Below are positions 1 to 7,400 of a stretch of DNA of 9,037 nt, piece by piece (the stretch's first letter is position 1; every line of letters begins with the position of its first letter). Origin of the DNA: an uncultured Desulfobacterium sp. (GTDB lineage Bacteria; Desulfobacterota; Desulfobacteria; Desulfobacterales; Desulfobacteraceae); assembly GCA_937124525.1 (NCBI GenBank), contig CAKZLA010000314.1, forward strand, positions 1-9,037, in the 5' to 3' direction. Position numbers and translations under genes: made by a program. Under the pieces are notes generated by a model. It ran no database searches and was not told the DNA's origin. It saw only the letters and a list, made by a program, of their open reading frames with translations.

Positions 1-10
1 GTTGGGCGTT

Positions 11-51
11 GTGGGGGGGGATTCCCCCCCCACGCCCCCCCCTTTTTTTTT
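11..51 (+). terminator. Probable rho-independent terminator of an upstream gene
   Basis: GTGGGGGGGG at 11-20 is perfectly complementary to CCCCCCCCAC at 24-33 across the three-base loop ATT. A second run of eight C (35-42) could pair with the same G run and is followed directly by nine T (43-51). The T tract points to termination on the + strand, so the gene it serves ends before the window. The long homopolymers are also places where sequencing errors are likely. Confidence 0.6.
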
Positions 52-436
52 ATTATATTTTAATATACAAGGATGCCAATATATCCACTCAACCACTATA
101 TAGGATATGGATAAAAGGTGCTTGTAACCGTTCTAATTATTCATGCCCCTCCTGTAAACTCGCCCCGGCGTATATTTTTTTATGCAAATCAGGGGGGATT
201 TCTTTACTCCACCATGGATTACAAACATATCTTACCAAAAGACAATACAATCGCCACATTGAGACCTGGTATTTGCTTTGATGAATTTAATAATAAAGAT
301 CACAGAAGTCATTGAGTTAAACCATTATAATAAGTATCTATTTAACTAAAAACAAAGCTGTAAAAATATTAGAATCCCCTTGTCTTAAATAAAAATTCTC
401 AGAAACCAATTTTATCTGACATCCCCCCTTACAACA
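52..436. other. AT-rich intergenic region without a convincing gene
   Basis: About 385 bases lie between the left-edge terminator and the first promoter. Short open frames occur here (for example an ATG at 214 with 33 codons), but none has a ribosome binding site at a usable distance or a recognisable family pattern. No tRNA-like or other RNA fold was recognised by eye. The stretch would be the natural place for sigma-54 activator sites serving the promoter at 437-452, but no clear repeated or palindromic activator site could be picked out. Confidence 0.5.
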
Positions 437-452
437 TGGCACAGCCCATGCA
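437..452 (+). promoter_or_regulatory. Sigma-54-type (-24/-12) promoter upstream of the first response regulator
   Basis: The bases TGGCACAGCCCATGCA carry the invariant GG (438-439) and GC (450-451) separated by exactly ten bases. They match the consensus TGGCAC-N5-TTGCA except for one T. Transcription would start roughly 12 bases downstream, leaving a leader of about 60 bases before the ATG at 526. The same 10-mer ACATGGCACA recurs at 490-499, but there the GC element is missing. Confidence 0.6.
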
Positions 453-525
453 ATGTGCAATCTCCGAAGAAAAAACATCCCCATGGAAGACATGGCACAA
501 TGGATTTTATATAAGGAGATTTATC

Positions 526-1239
526 ATGGTCGCATTAAAAGAGAAGCCTTCGATGAAAACAACGTCATCCGCCCATATCCTCATTATGGAAGATGACCTG
601 AATGTTGCCCGGGGGTTAAAGATGGTTCTGGATGAAGATGGATATGATGTGGATCTCAGGGACACGGGTTACGGTGCTCTGGATGCCATGGGGCAATACC
701 AATACGATCTTCTCATGGCAGATTTACGCCTTCCGGACATTGACGGCATGCAGGTCATCAAAAAAGTCCGGGCAACAAATCCATTAACCGGGATCATTGC
801 CATGACAGGCCACGCCACCAATGATCTGGCGGTGGATGCCATGAAACTGGGAGCCCGGGACTTTATTGCAAAACCCTTCACCCAGGAGCAGATCAAGGCG
901 GTGATTGATGAGGCTCTTGCCGCCAACCGGGCAGAAATGGATGCCATGGCGGTTCCCCCCCAGGCCAGAACAGGCATCATTTCCATCCAGAAACAGGAGG
1001 TTCTCAAAGTATTGACCAGAACCTCAGAAGATAAGAAATTCAGAAATAAACTCCTGGAAAACGGGGGGAAAGCCCTGGGAGAATACACCCTTTCCCTGGA
1101 TGCCAAGACCGCCATCGCCGTTGGAAATCTTAAATGGATCAATGAAAATGTGGGTGAGCTAACCCAAAAACAACTCATGTACGTGTTCAGATGCCTTGAA
1201 CAAAGGGATAAGTACCCGAGCATATATTCCTCAAAATAA
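526..1239 (+). CDS. Response regulator with REC domain and LigA-like C-terminal domain (paralog 1)
   Basis: This 237-residue cytosolic protein begins with a REC phosphoreceiver domain (about residues 16-134). Visible signature residues are the acidic patch E22-D23-D24, phosphoacceptor D66 in MADLRLPDIDG, T94 in AMTG and K116 in AKPF. No DNA-binding helix-turn-helix, AAA+ or enzymatic output domain follows. Residues 150-227 form a small predicted helical domain whose spacing (FRNKLLENGGKAL, EYTLSLDAKTAI, GNLKWINENVGEL) resembles the LigA-like/Os1348-like fold; that assignment is by pattern only. The start is the ATG at 526 because AAGGAG at 513-518 lies seven bases before it; an in-frame ATG at 436 overlaps the sigma-54 element and has no ribosome binding site. 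It is about four-fifths identical to the gene at 1996 in the REC domain, and has a short unique tail (about residues 228-237). The partner kinase is not shown by sequence; the kinase at 2826 is the obvious candidate. Confidence 0.85.
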   Translation: MVALKEKPSMKTTSSAHILIMEDDLNVARGLKMVLDEDGYDVDLRDTGYGALDAMGQYQYDLLMADLRLPDIDGMQVIKKVRATNPLTGIIAMTGHATNDLAVDAMKLGARDFIAKPFTQEQIKAVIDEALAANRAEMDAMAVPPQARTGIISIQKQEVLKVLTRTSEDKKFRNKLLENGGKALGEYTLSLDAKTAIAVGNLKWINENVGELTQKQLMYVFRCLEQRDKYPSIYSSK

Positions 1240-1286
1240 AACCCAGAGATATCAACGATATATATCCATGGAACAATGAAAAACAT

Positions 1287-1412
1287 ATGTGTGGGTACTT
1301 CAGACAAAAGGACGTGTGTCAGCCCCTGGGAAGCAAAACAAATCTTGAGATTAGTAATACCTTCGCCAAATTCAAAAATGATTTAAAACTGGCCAGACCC
1401 AATACTATATAA
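1287..1412 (+). CDS. Possible small or remnant ORF, 41 codons
   Basis: The frame opens with ATG at 1287 (MCGYFRQKDVCQ) and ends with TAA at 1410-1412. It continues open upstream to about 1212, overlapping the end of the first response regulator in another frame. The composition is more protein-like than the surrounding A/T-rich DNA (NLEISNTFAKFKNDLKLA reads as an amphipathic helix). However, the nearest GGA is about 14 bases before the ATG, too far for a normal ribosome binding site. It may be a decayed gene end or chance. No family is recognised. Confidence 0.15.
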   Translation: MCGYFRQKDVCQPLGSKTNLEISNTFAKFKNDLKLARPNTI

Positions 1413-1483
1413 CATACATGGCAGTAACCACCTGCCACAACAAAAAATGAAACCCTAATTATTGCAATCTCTTAGACGGAATA

Positions 1484-1586
1484 GCATCCTTCATATCCCC
1501 ACAAAAGTAGTTGACGCTTTTTTGGGAAAATTCCCAGAAAATAAGGGAATATTTTGAGAAAGTGTCAACCAGTGAATGAAGGATGC
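1484..1586. repeat. Nested inverted repeat (hairpin, mobile-element remnant or small RNA)
   Basis: Outer arms GCATCCTTCAT (1484-1494) and ATGAAGGATGC (1576-1586) are a perfect 11-base match. Inside them GTTGAC (1510-1515) pairs with GTCAAC (1564-1569). That match continues imperfectly inward (GTTGACGCTTTTTT against GTTGACACTTTCTC, read from the other strand), giving terminal repeats of about 25 bases on a 60-base core. The core also contains the 12-base palindrome GGGAAAATTCCC (1524-1535) and a further GGGAA at 1545-1549. No transposase is nearby. It could be a MITE-like remnant with terminal inverted repeats, a structured RNA, or a terminator-like element; the sequence alone does not decide. 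Confidence 0.5.
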
Positions 1587-1878
1587 CGACGGAGTTTCAT
1601 ATAAATGTATTAAATGCTTGATTTAACAACAATATATAGATTAACGTTTTGAGTAAAACAAAACTGCTAAAGGTATTGTTATGGGGTAAATATTTATTTA
1701 TACGCAGAAGAAACCAATCATGGCATGGATTGCAATAAAAAACTTAAAAAAAGCATATATTTTTTCATACGCATTCACCTTAAATATCCAGGAACTCAAA
1801 AAATCCATACTGACACTTCCCAATATAACCCACTTAATTAAAAGACAATACAAATAAAAATGTTTTTTGTAAAATTAT

Positions 1879-1896
1879 ATTGAGCCATGGCTCAAT
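1879..1896. promoter_or_regulatory. 18-base perfect palindrome overlapping a -24 element (possible operator)
   Basis: ATTGAGCCATGGCTCAAT reads the same on both strands over all 18 bases. It covers the GG of the sigma-54-type promoter at 1888-1903, so a dimeric DNA-binding protein bound here would compete with RNA polymerase. Its role as an operator is inferred from position and symmetry only. Confidence 0.4.
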
Positions 1897-1903
1897 TCAT
1901 GCA
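1888..1903 (+). promoter_or_regulatory. Sigma-54-type (-24/-12) promoter upstream of the second response regulator
   Basis: TGGCTCAATTCATGCA has GG (1889-1890) and GC (1901-1902) ten bases apart. It shares the TGGC-CA-CATGCA skeleton with the element before the first paralog at 437-452. The start codon at 1996 lies about 80 bases downstream of the predicted transcription start. It may drive the whole string of genes from 1996 to 8946, since no clear terminator was seen between them. Confidence 0.55.
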
Positions 1904-1995
1904 TTCTTCCCAGACATACAGGAATCGACCAACATAAGATTAATTTTAAATAACAACCATGTCGGTCCACCGACACAACAAACAAGGAGCTTACC

Positions 1996-2685
1996 ATGGG
2001 ATCATTAACACAAATGTCCGCAGCTAAAGCAATTGCCCCTGCCCATATTCTCATCATGGAAGACGATTTAAATGTGGCCCGGGGATTAAAGATGGTTCTG
2101 GATGAAGAAGGCTATGATGTGGATCTCCAGGATACGGGTTACGGTGCCCTGGATGCCCTGGGACGGCAGGACTATAACCTGTTAATGGCAGATCTTCGTC
2201 TCCCGGACATTGACGGCATGCAGGTCATCAAAAAAGTGCGACAATCAAACCCGGAAACAGGGGTCATTGCCATGACAGGCTATGCCACCAGTGCCCTTGC
2301 CGTGGATGCCATGAAACTGGGAGCCAGGGATTTTATAGCAAAACCCTTCACCGAAGCCCAGATTAAAAATGCCATTGACGAGGCCCTGAACGCCAATCTC
2401 AACGACATCTCGGCCATGGGAACACAATATCGGGCCAGGGGAGAGGTCATCTCCATACAAAAACAAGAGGTGCTCAAGGTATTGGACAGAACCTGTAACG
2501 ATGGAAAATTCTGGAACAATCTCATGAACAACGGTGGCGAAGCCCTGTGGGAATACACCCTCACCCCCGAAGCAAAGGCTGCCATTGCCTCTGGCGATTT
2601 AAAGTGGATCAACAAAAATGTGGGCGAATTGAACCAGAAACAATTGCTCTACGTTTTCAAACGCCTTGAACGGGAAGTCTGGTAA
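1996..2685 (+). CDS. Response regulator with REC domain and LigA-like C-terminal domain (paralog 2)
   Basis: This 229-residue protein has the same architecture as the product at 526. The REC domain (about residues 16-134) shows E22-D23-D24, phosphoacceptor D66 in MADLRLPDIDG, T94 and K116. It is followed by a linker and a small helical domain (about 150-226; FWNNLMNNGGEAL, EYTLTPEAKAAI, GDLKWINKNVGEL) that resembles the LigA-like/Os1348-like pattern. There is no DNA-binding domain, so output is probably through protein contact. The ATG at 1996 is supported by AAGGAG at 1984-1989, six bases upstream. The DNA is also strongly similar to the first paralog, pointing to a fairly recent tandem duplication, but the C-terminal domains have diverged more than the REC domains. 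The next gene, the kinase, starts 140 bases downstream with no clear terminator between them. Confidence 0.87.
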   Translation: MGSLTQMSAAKAIAPAHILIMEDDLNVARGLKMVLDEEGYDVDLQDTGYGALDALGRQDYNLLMADLRLPDIDGMQVIKKVRQSNPETGVIAMTGYATSALAVDAMKLGARDFIAKPFTEAQIKNAIDEALNANLNDISAMGTQYRARGEVISIQKQEVLKVLDRTCNDGKFWNNLMNNGGEALWEYTLTPEAKAAIASGDLKWINKNVGELNQKQLLYVFKRLEREVW

Positions 2686-2825
2686 ATTACGACAAAAAGC
2701 AATCCGACGTATAACAAAAAGGCACCCTTGCTCCACCAGAAAACGGGCGGGTTTCCAAAATCATCCCTTGGGAGACGGGCTGGGAATCATCATGTCAATG
2801 GGTGACAAAAACATGGGGACGGTTT

Positions 2826-4052
2826 ATGACGGACTTAAAGCAATATAAACGATTTTACCAGCTGTTCAGAGAGGTGAGCCAGGTTGTCCATTCCAAGACT
2901 GACCTGGATGATGTCCTTGAGCTGGTGGTATCCCGCCTTGTCCAGGGCGTTGACGCCATGGGGGGCGTATTGTGCGTGGTGGGAACTAATTCAAAGCAGT
3001 TTATACCACGGGCTTCATATAAAATCCCAGGATCATATCTCGCCCTGAAGCCCCTTGCTGGCGAAAAATTATCCCATTGGCCTGAAATCAATAATGGTAT
3101 CCACATCATCCATGATATTTTTAAATCCCCCCGGGTAAAATACCCCCACAAGGCATGGGATGCCGGTGCACGAATGATGGTGGATGTGCCCCTGGTGATC
3201 CAGGGACAAATATTAGGATTTATTAGACTTTATTTTTCCCGCAAGCCCCTTATTTCCGAGGAGCTATTGGATTTTATTCGGGCCATTTCCGAGCAGAGTT
3301 CCTGTGCCATAAATCACGTCACCGAGATAAAATCCCATATTCTCCAGTATAATCAGCTGGCCACCAAGGTCGACCGGATGTCCTCTTTGGGAAGAATGGC
3401 CGCAGGCATTGCCCATGAGATCAACAACCCCCTGACAGGCATTCTGCTTTACAGCTCCAACCTGTCTAAAAAGGCACCACCTGGTCCCTGCAAGGAAGGA
3501 CTTGAAATCATCATGCAGGAGACCCAGCGCTGTAAAAAAATAATTCAGGGACTGCTGGATTTTTCCCGGGAGAAAAAACCCCAGAAGATTCTGGCAAACA
3601 TCAACAAGGTCATAGAAAAAGCCCTGGCACTCATGGACAATGAATTGTTCATCCGACGGATCAAAGTAGTGCGGGATTTTGATTATGACACCAGAAGTTT
3701 CTTCCTGGACGATGACCAGATGGAACAGGTATTGATTAATTTACTTTTCAATGCCGTCCACGCCATTGGAGAAAAGGGAACTATTAACATTCGAACCATG
3801 GCAAATGAAAAAGATGAGACGGTGTCCGTGGAGATCCAAGACGACGGATGCGGTATTCACAAGGACAATCAGAAAAAAATATTTGAGCCGTTCTATACCA
3901 CCCGGGCAGAGGGAACAGGCCTGGGCCTTGCCGTCAGCTATGGAATCATCAGAAATCATCAGGGCAGGATCAAGGTATCAAGCGAACCCGGCATTGGTAC
4001 ATTGATCAGACTGACGCTGCCGGTGTTGAAGGAGAATAACGATCTTGAATGA
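2826..4052 (+). CDS. Soluble GAF-domain sensor histidine kinase
   Basis: This 408-residue protein has no signal peptide or membrane segment, so it should sense a cytoplasmic signal. Residues about 12-170 fit a GAF-type sensor. The dimerisation/phosphoacceptor region follows, with H197 in the H-box GIAHEINNPLTG. The HATPase domain shows the N-box N305/N309 (INLLFNAVHAI), the G1 box DDGCG at 339-343 and the G2 box GTGLGL at 363-368. All catalytic motifs are intact, so an active kinase is expected. Two starts are possible: GTG at 2802 (416 residues) and ATG at 2826. The ATG is preferred for the GGGGA just upstream, but neither site is strong. The 3' end overlaps the next REC gene by eight bases, which suggests translational coupling and makes that REC protein the likeliest phosphotransfer partner; the two REC/LigA-like proteins upstream are other candidates. 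Confidence 0.9.
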   Translation: MTDLKQYKRFYQLFREVSQVVHSKTDLDDVLELVVSRLVQGVDAMGGVLCVVGTNSKQFIPRASYKIPGSYLALKPLAGEKLSHWPEINNGIHIIHDIFKSPRVKYPHKAWDAGARMMVDVPLVIQGQILGFIRLYFSRKPLISEELLDFIRAISEQSSCAINHVTEIKSHILQYNQLATKVDRMSSLGRMAAGIAHEINNPLTGILLYSSNLSKKAPPGPCKEGLEIIMQETQRCKKIIQGLLDFSREKKPQKILANINKVIEKALALMDNELFIRRIKVVRDFDYDTRSFFLDDDQMEQVLINLLFNAVHAIGEKGTINIRTMANEKDETVSVEIQDDGCGIHKDNQKKIFEPFYTTRAEGTGLGLAVSYGIIRNHQGRIKVSSEPGIGTLIRLTLPVLKENNDLE

Positions 4053-4437
4053 AAAAATAAATGACATAGCACAAAAAAAGGTGTTGATCATTGATGATGA
4101 GGATGTGATCTGCAAGGCCTGTAAAATGGTATTAAACGAGCAGGAAGTTATCTGTGATCATTGCCTGTCCGGCGAAGAAGGTATTCAGCGGCTGATGGAA
4201 CAGGACTATGATCTGCTCCTGCTGGACATGAAACTCAAAGATATGGACGGAATGGATATTTTAAAATGGGTCAAAAAAGAAAAACCGCATCTATATGTCA
4301 TTGTCATCACCGGATATTCCACCATCGCCAACACGGTAAAGGCCATGAAGCTCGGGGCCAACGACTATCTGTCCAAGCCCTTTGCCGACCATGAATTGAT
4401 TTATGCTGTGAACGCATTATTAAGCAGCGAACAATAA
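4045..4437 (+). CDS. Stand-alone REC-domain response regulator with two CxxC pairs
   Basis: This 130-residue protein consists of a single receiver domain. Visible residues are the acidic pocket D17-D18, phosphoacceptor D61 in [14 protein letters not shown]89 in VITG and K111 in SKPF. It has no output domain, so it may relay phosphate or act by contact with a partner. The start is TTG at 4045, eight bases inside the end of the kinase gene, with AAGGAG at 4029-4034 about ten bases upstream. An unusual feature is two closely placed CxxC pairs, C23/C26 in the first helix and C37/C40 at the second strand, which could form disulfides or bind a metal. The hdrA gene starts 16 bases after its stop codon, so this regulator is very probably co-transcribed with the Hdr-like genes. 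It is clearly more distant from the two upstream paralogs than they are from each other. Confidence 0.9.
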   Translation: MNEKINDIAQKKVLIIDDEDVICKACKMVLNEQEVICDHCLSGEEGIQRLMEQDYDLLLLDMKLKDMDGMDILKWVKKEKPHLYVIVITGYSTIANTVKAMKLGANDYLSKPFADHELIYAVNALLSSEQ

Positions 4438-4453
4438 AGAACGGAGTTGTTTT

Positions 4454-7400
4454 ATGGATAAAAATATAATTACCCTCGCTAATCCCAGGGGGGCGGTAAT
4501 GGTGGTGGGAGGCGGAGTTGCAGGCATGCAGGCGGCCCTGGACATTGCCAATTCAGGGTTTTACGTGTACCTGGTGGAGAAATCACCGGCCATCGGCGGG
4601 AAAATGGCCCAGTTGGACAAGACCTTTCCCACCAATGACTGTGCCATGTGAATTATCTCACCTAAACTGGTCGAGGTCGGCCGGCACATGAACATTGAAT
4701 TACTGACATTAACTGAAGTTACCGCCATATCCGGTCAGGAGGGGGACATCACTGCCACCCTGATCCAGCACCCAAGATATGTGGACACGGACAAGTGCAT
4801 TGCCTGCGGGCTCTGTGCGGAAAAATGCCCAAAAAAAGTGGATGACGAATACAACGAAGGGCTTGGCAAACGAAAGGCCATCTATGTCCCCTATTCCCAG
4901 GCTGTGCCCCTTAAATACACCATTGATCCCAACAATTGCCTTTATCTGACCAAGGAACGGTGTGGCCTGTGTGAAACCGTTTGCCCCTCCCATGCCATCA
5001 ACTATCTGGATCAAAAAAAGGAAATCACTTTAAATGTGGGCTCTGTGGTTCTTTCAACGGGCTTTAAGTCCTTTGATCCATCGGGTCTTGACCATCTCTC
5101 CTTTGGCAAACACCCGGATATTGTAACCGCCATGGGCTTTGAACGGGTGCTTTCCGCCACTGGTCCCCAGGGGGGGCACCTGGTGCTACCCTCGGATAAA
5201 AAACATAAAAAAGAGCCCAAAAAAATTGCCTGGCTCCAATGTGTGGGGTCCCGGGATGAAAACCGCAGCAAAAACAGCTATTGCTCTTCAGTGTGCTGCA
5301 TGTATGCCGTGAAACAGTCGGTGATGGCCAAGGATCACAGCAAGGCCCCCCTGGACTGTGCCATCTTTTACATGGACATGCGCACCCAGGGAAAGGATTT
5401 TGACACCTACCTTGAAAAGGCAAAGGACAATGGGGTCCGGTTTGTAAGATCCCGGGTTCACTCTGTCATCCCAGACCATCACAAAGGCAACCTTGTTATG
5501 ACCTATGTGGATGAGCTGGGAAGTCTTAAAACTGAATATTTTGACATGGTGGTTCTCTCCACGGGGCTTGAAATAAGTGCTGACAGTTTTGCACTGGCAA
5601 CGGGCATGGGCATTGAACTGGATACCTCCAATTTTATCAAGACAGATAGCTTTAATCCGGTGTCCACATCCATGCCCGGCATTTACGCCTGCGGTGTTTT
5701 CACAGGCCCCAAGGATATTCCCCAGTCGGTGATGGAGGCAAGTGCGGCCGCCACCGCCGCCACCGAACGTCTTGCCCCGTCACGGAACTCATTGACCCGG
5801 GCCGTTATTAAACCCAAAGAGCGTGAGGTGGCCGATGACGCCCCGAAAATAGGGGTATTTGTATGCAATTGCGGTACCAACATCGGCGGTATTGTGGATG
5901 TCCCGGCGGTGGCTGCCTATGCCAGCAACCTTCCCGGCGTGGTCTATGTGGAGGAGAATCTTTTTACCTGCTCCCAGGACACCCAGGATAAAATGGTGGA
6001 GGTGATCCAGAAAAAAGGCCTTAACCGCATTGTGGTGGCTGCCTGTACCCCCAAAACCCATGAGGAACTTTTCCGGGAAACCCTCATTGATGCGGGCTTG
6101 AACAAATACCTTGTTGAAATAGCCAACATCAGAAACCAGGACTCCTGGGTTCATTCCCATGAACCGGAGCGGGCCACAACCAAGGCAAAGGACCTGGTAA
6201 GAATGGCTGTTGCCAAGGCCTTCCGCCTGGCCCCTCTGTTTGAAACCCAATTGCCGGTGACCCCGTCGGCCCTGGTGGTGGGGGGGGGAATTGCCGGTAT
6301 GACAGCAGCCCTGTCCCTGTCCCGTCAGGGTTATCCCGTCACCCTGGTGGAAAAAAATCAGCATCTGGGGGGCAATGGCAGACGACTTTATAAAACCTGG
6401 AAAAATGAAAAGATATCTCCCTTTATCAAGGGACTCATTGCCGACATTGAAGCCGATGGACAGATTCAAACCCTGTTGGGCTCCACCGTTGATGCAGTGG
6501 AAGGTTTTGTGGGCAACTTTAAGACCACCGTTACCTCGGTGGATGATACCCGATTGATCGACCACGGGGTGGCCCTCATTGCCACCGGGGCGGTGGAATC
6601 AAAACCCACGGAATATTGCTATAGCCAACACAAGGCCGTGATGACGCTCCTGGAGCTTGACAGCCTTTTCATGGAAAACCATGCCCGGCTTGACCAGGTC
6701 AATGACGTGGTTTTTATTCAATGTGTGGGATCAAGGGAGAAAGAACATCCCTATTGCTCCAAAGTGTGCTGCACCCATGCCATCAAAAGCGCCATGGCCT
6801 TTAAAGAAAGAAATCCCAACACCGGGGTATATGTTATTTACCGGGATATCCGAACCTACGGCCAGCGGGAAATCCTCTACCGGGAGGCCCGGAAAGCAGG
6901 CATTCTTTTTTTCCAATATGATCTGGACAGTAAGCCCGTGGTGACCCCGGAAGAAGATCATGTCTCCGTGGAATTCACCGACATTATCCTGGGAAGACGT
7001 GTGGCTGTGGATGCCGATATTCTCTGCCTTTCCGCACGCATAGACGCCAGGGACAACACCCTCCTTGCCCGGGCATTTAAAGTGACCGCAGACAGCGCCG
7101 GATGGTTCCTTGAGGCCCATCAGAAGCTCAGACCCGTGGACTTTGCCACGGATGGGATCTTTCTCTGCGGCATGACTCACTACCCCAAACCCGTGGACGA
7201 AAGCATTGCCCAGGCAAAGGCGGCGGCGGCAAGGGCTTTGACCGTGCTTTCCCGGGACACCATCAACGTTGGCGGCATTGTTGCACAAATTAATCCAGAA
7301 CGATGTGCCGGGTGCGGCGGATGTGTGCAGGTGTGTTCTTACAACGCCATTACCATGGATCTTAAAAGGAGGGTGGCCGTGGTCAACGACGCCCTTTGCA

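Larger units (their letters stand above)
1240..1878. other. AT-rich spacer between the two response-regulator paralogs
   Basis: The stretch is AT-rich and carries no confident gene. It holds a possible small or decayed ORF near its left end (1287-1412) and a nested inverted repeat (1484-1586). From about 1600 to 1878 it is dominated by A/T runs with no fold or ORF worth naming. Sigma-54 activator sites for the promoter at 1888 would be expected here, but none could be identified by eye. Confidence 0.5.

Noticed and set aside
214..315. 33-codon ORF starting at ATG 214 in the left intergenic region
   Set aside because: The G-rich stretch upstream is about 16 bases away, too far for a ribosome binding site, and the peptide resembles nothing recognisable.
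490..506. A second sigma-54 promoter at the repeated ACATGGCACA
   Set aside because: Ten bases after the GG there is TT where GC is needed.
436..525. Longer N-terminus of the first response regulator from the ATG at 436
   Set aside because: The ATG lies inside the -24/-12 element, has no ribosome binding site, and the added residues have no counterpart in the paralog.
669..1307. 212-codon open frame on the minus strand over the first response regulator
   Set aside because: It lies opposite an intact REC-domain gene with its own ribosome binding site and has no recognisable domain.
2686..2825. Terminator between the second response regulator and the kinase
   Set aside because: No stable hairpin followed by a T tract was found, so read-through into the kinase is assumed.
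4649..4651. Frameshift or sequencing error creating a pseudogene in hdrA
   Set aside because: The frame is the same before and after, the TGA sits precisely at a Cys column, and mvhD shows the same arrangement with its own hairpin. Two independent errors of this kind are unlikely.
5789..6565. 258-codon open frame on the minus strand inside hdrA
   Set aside because: It is a shadow of a strongly conserved coding region on the + strand, with no family pattern of its own.
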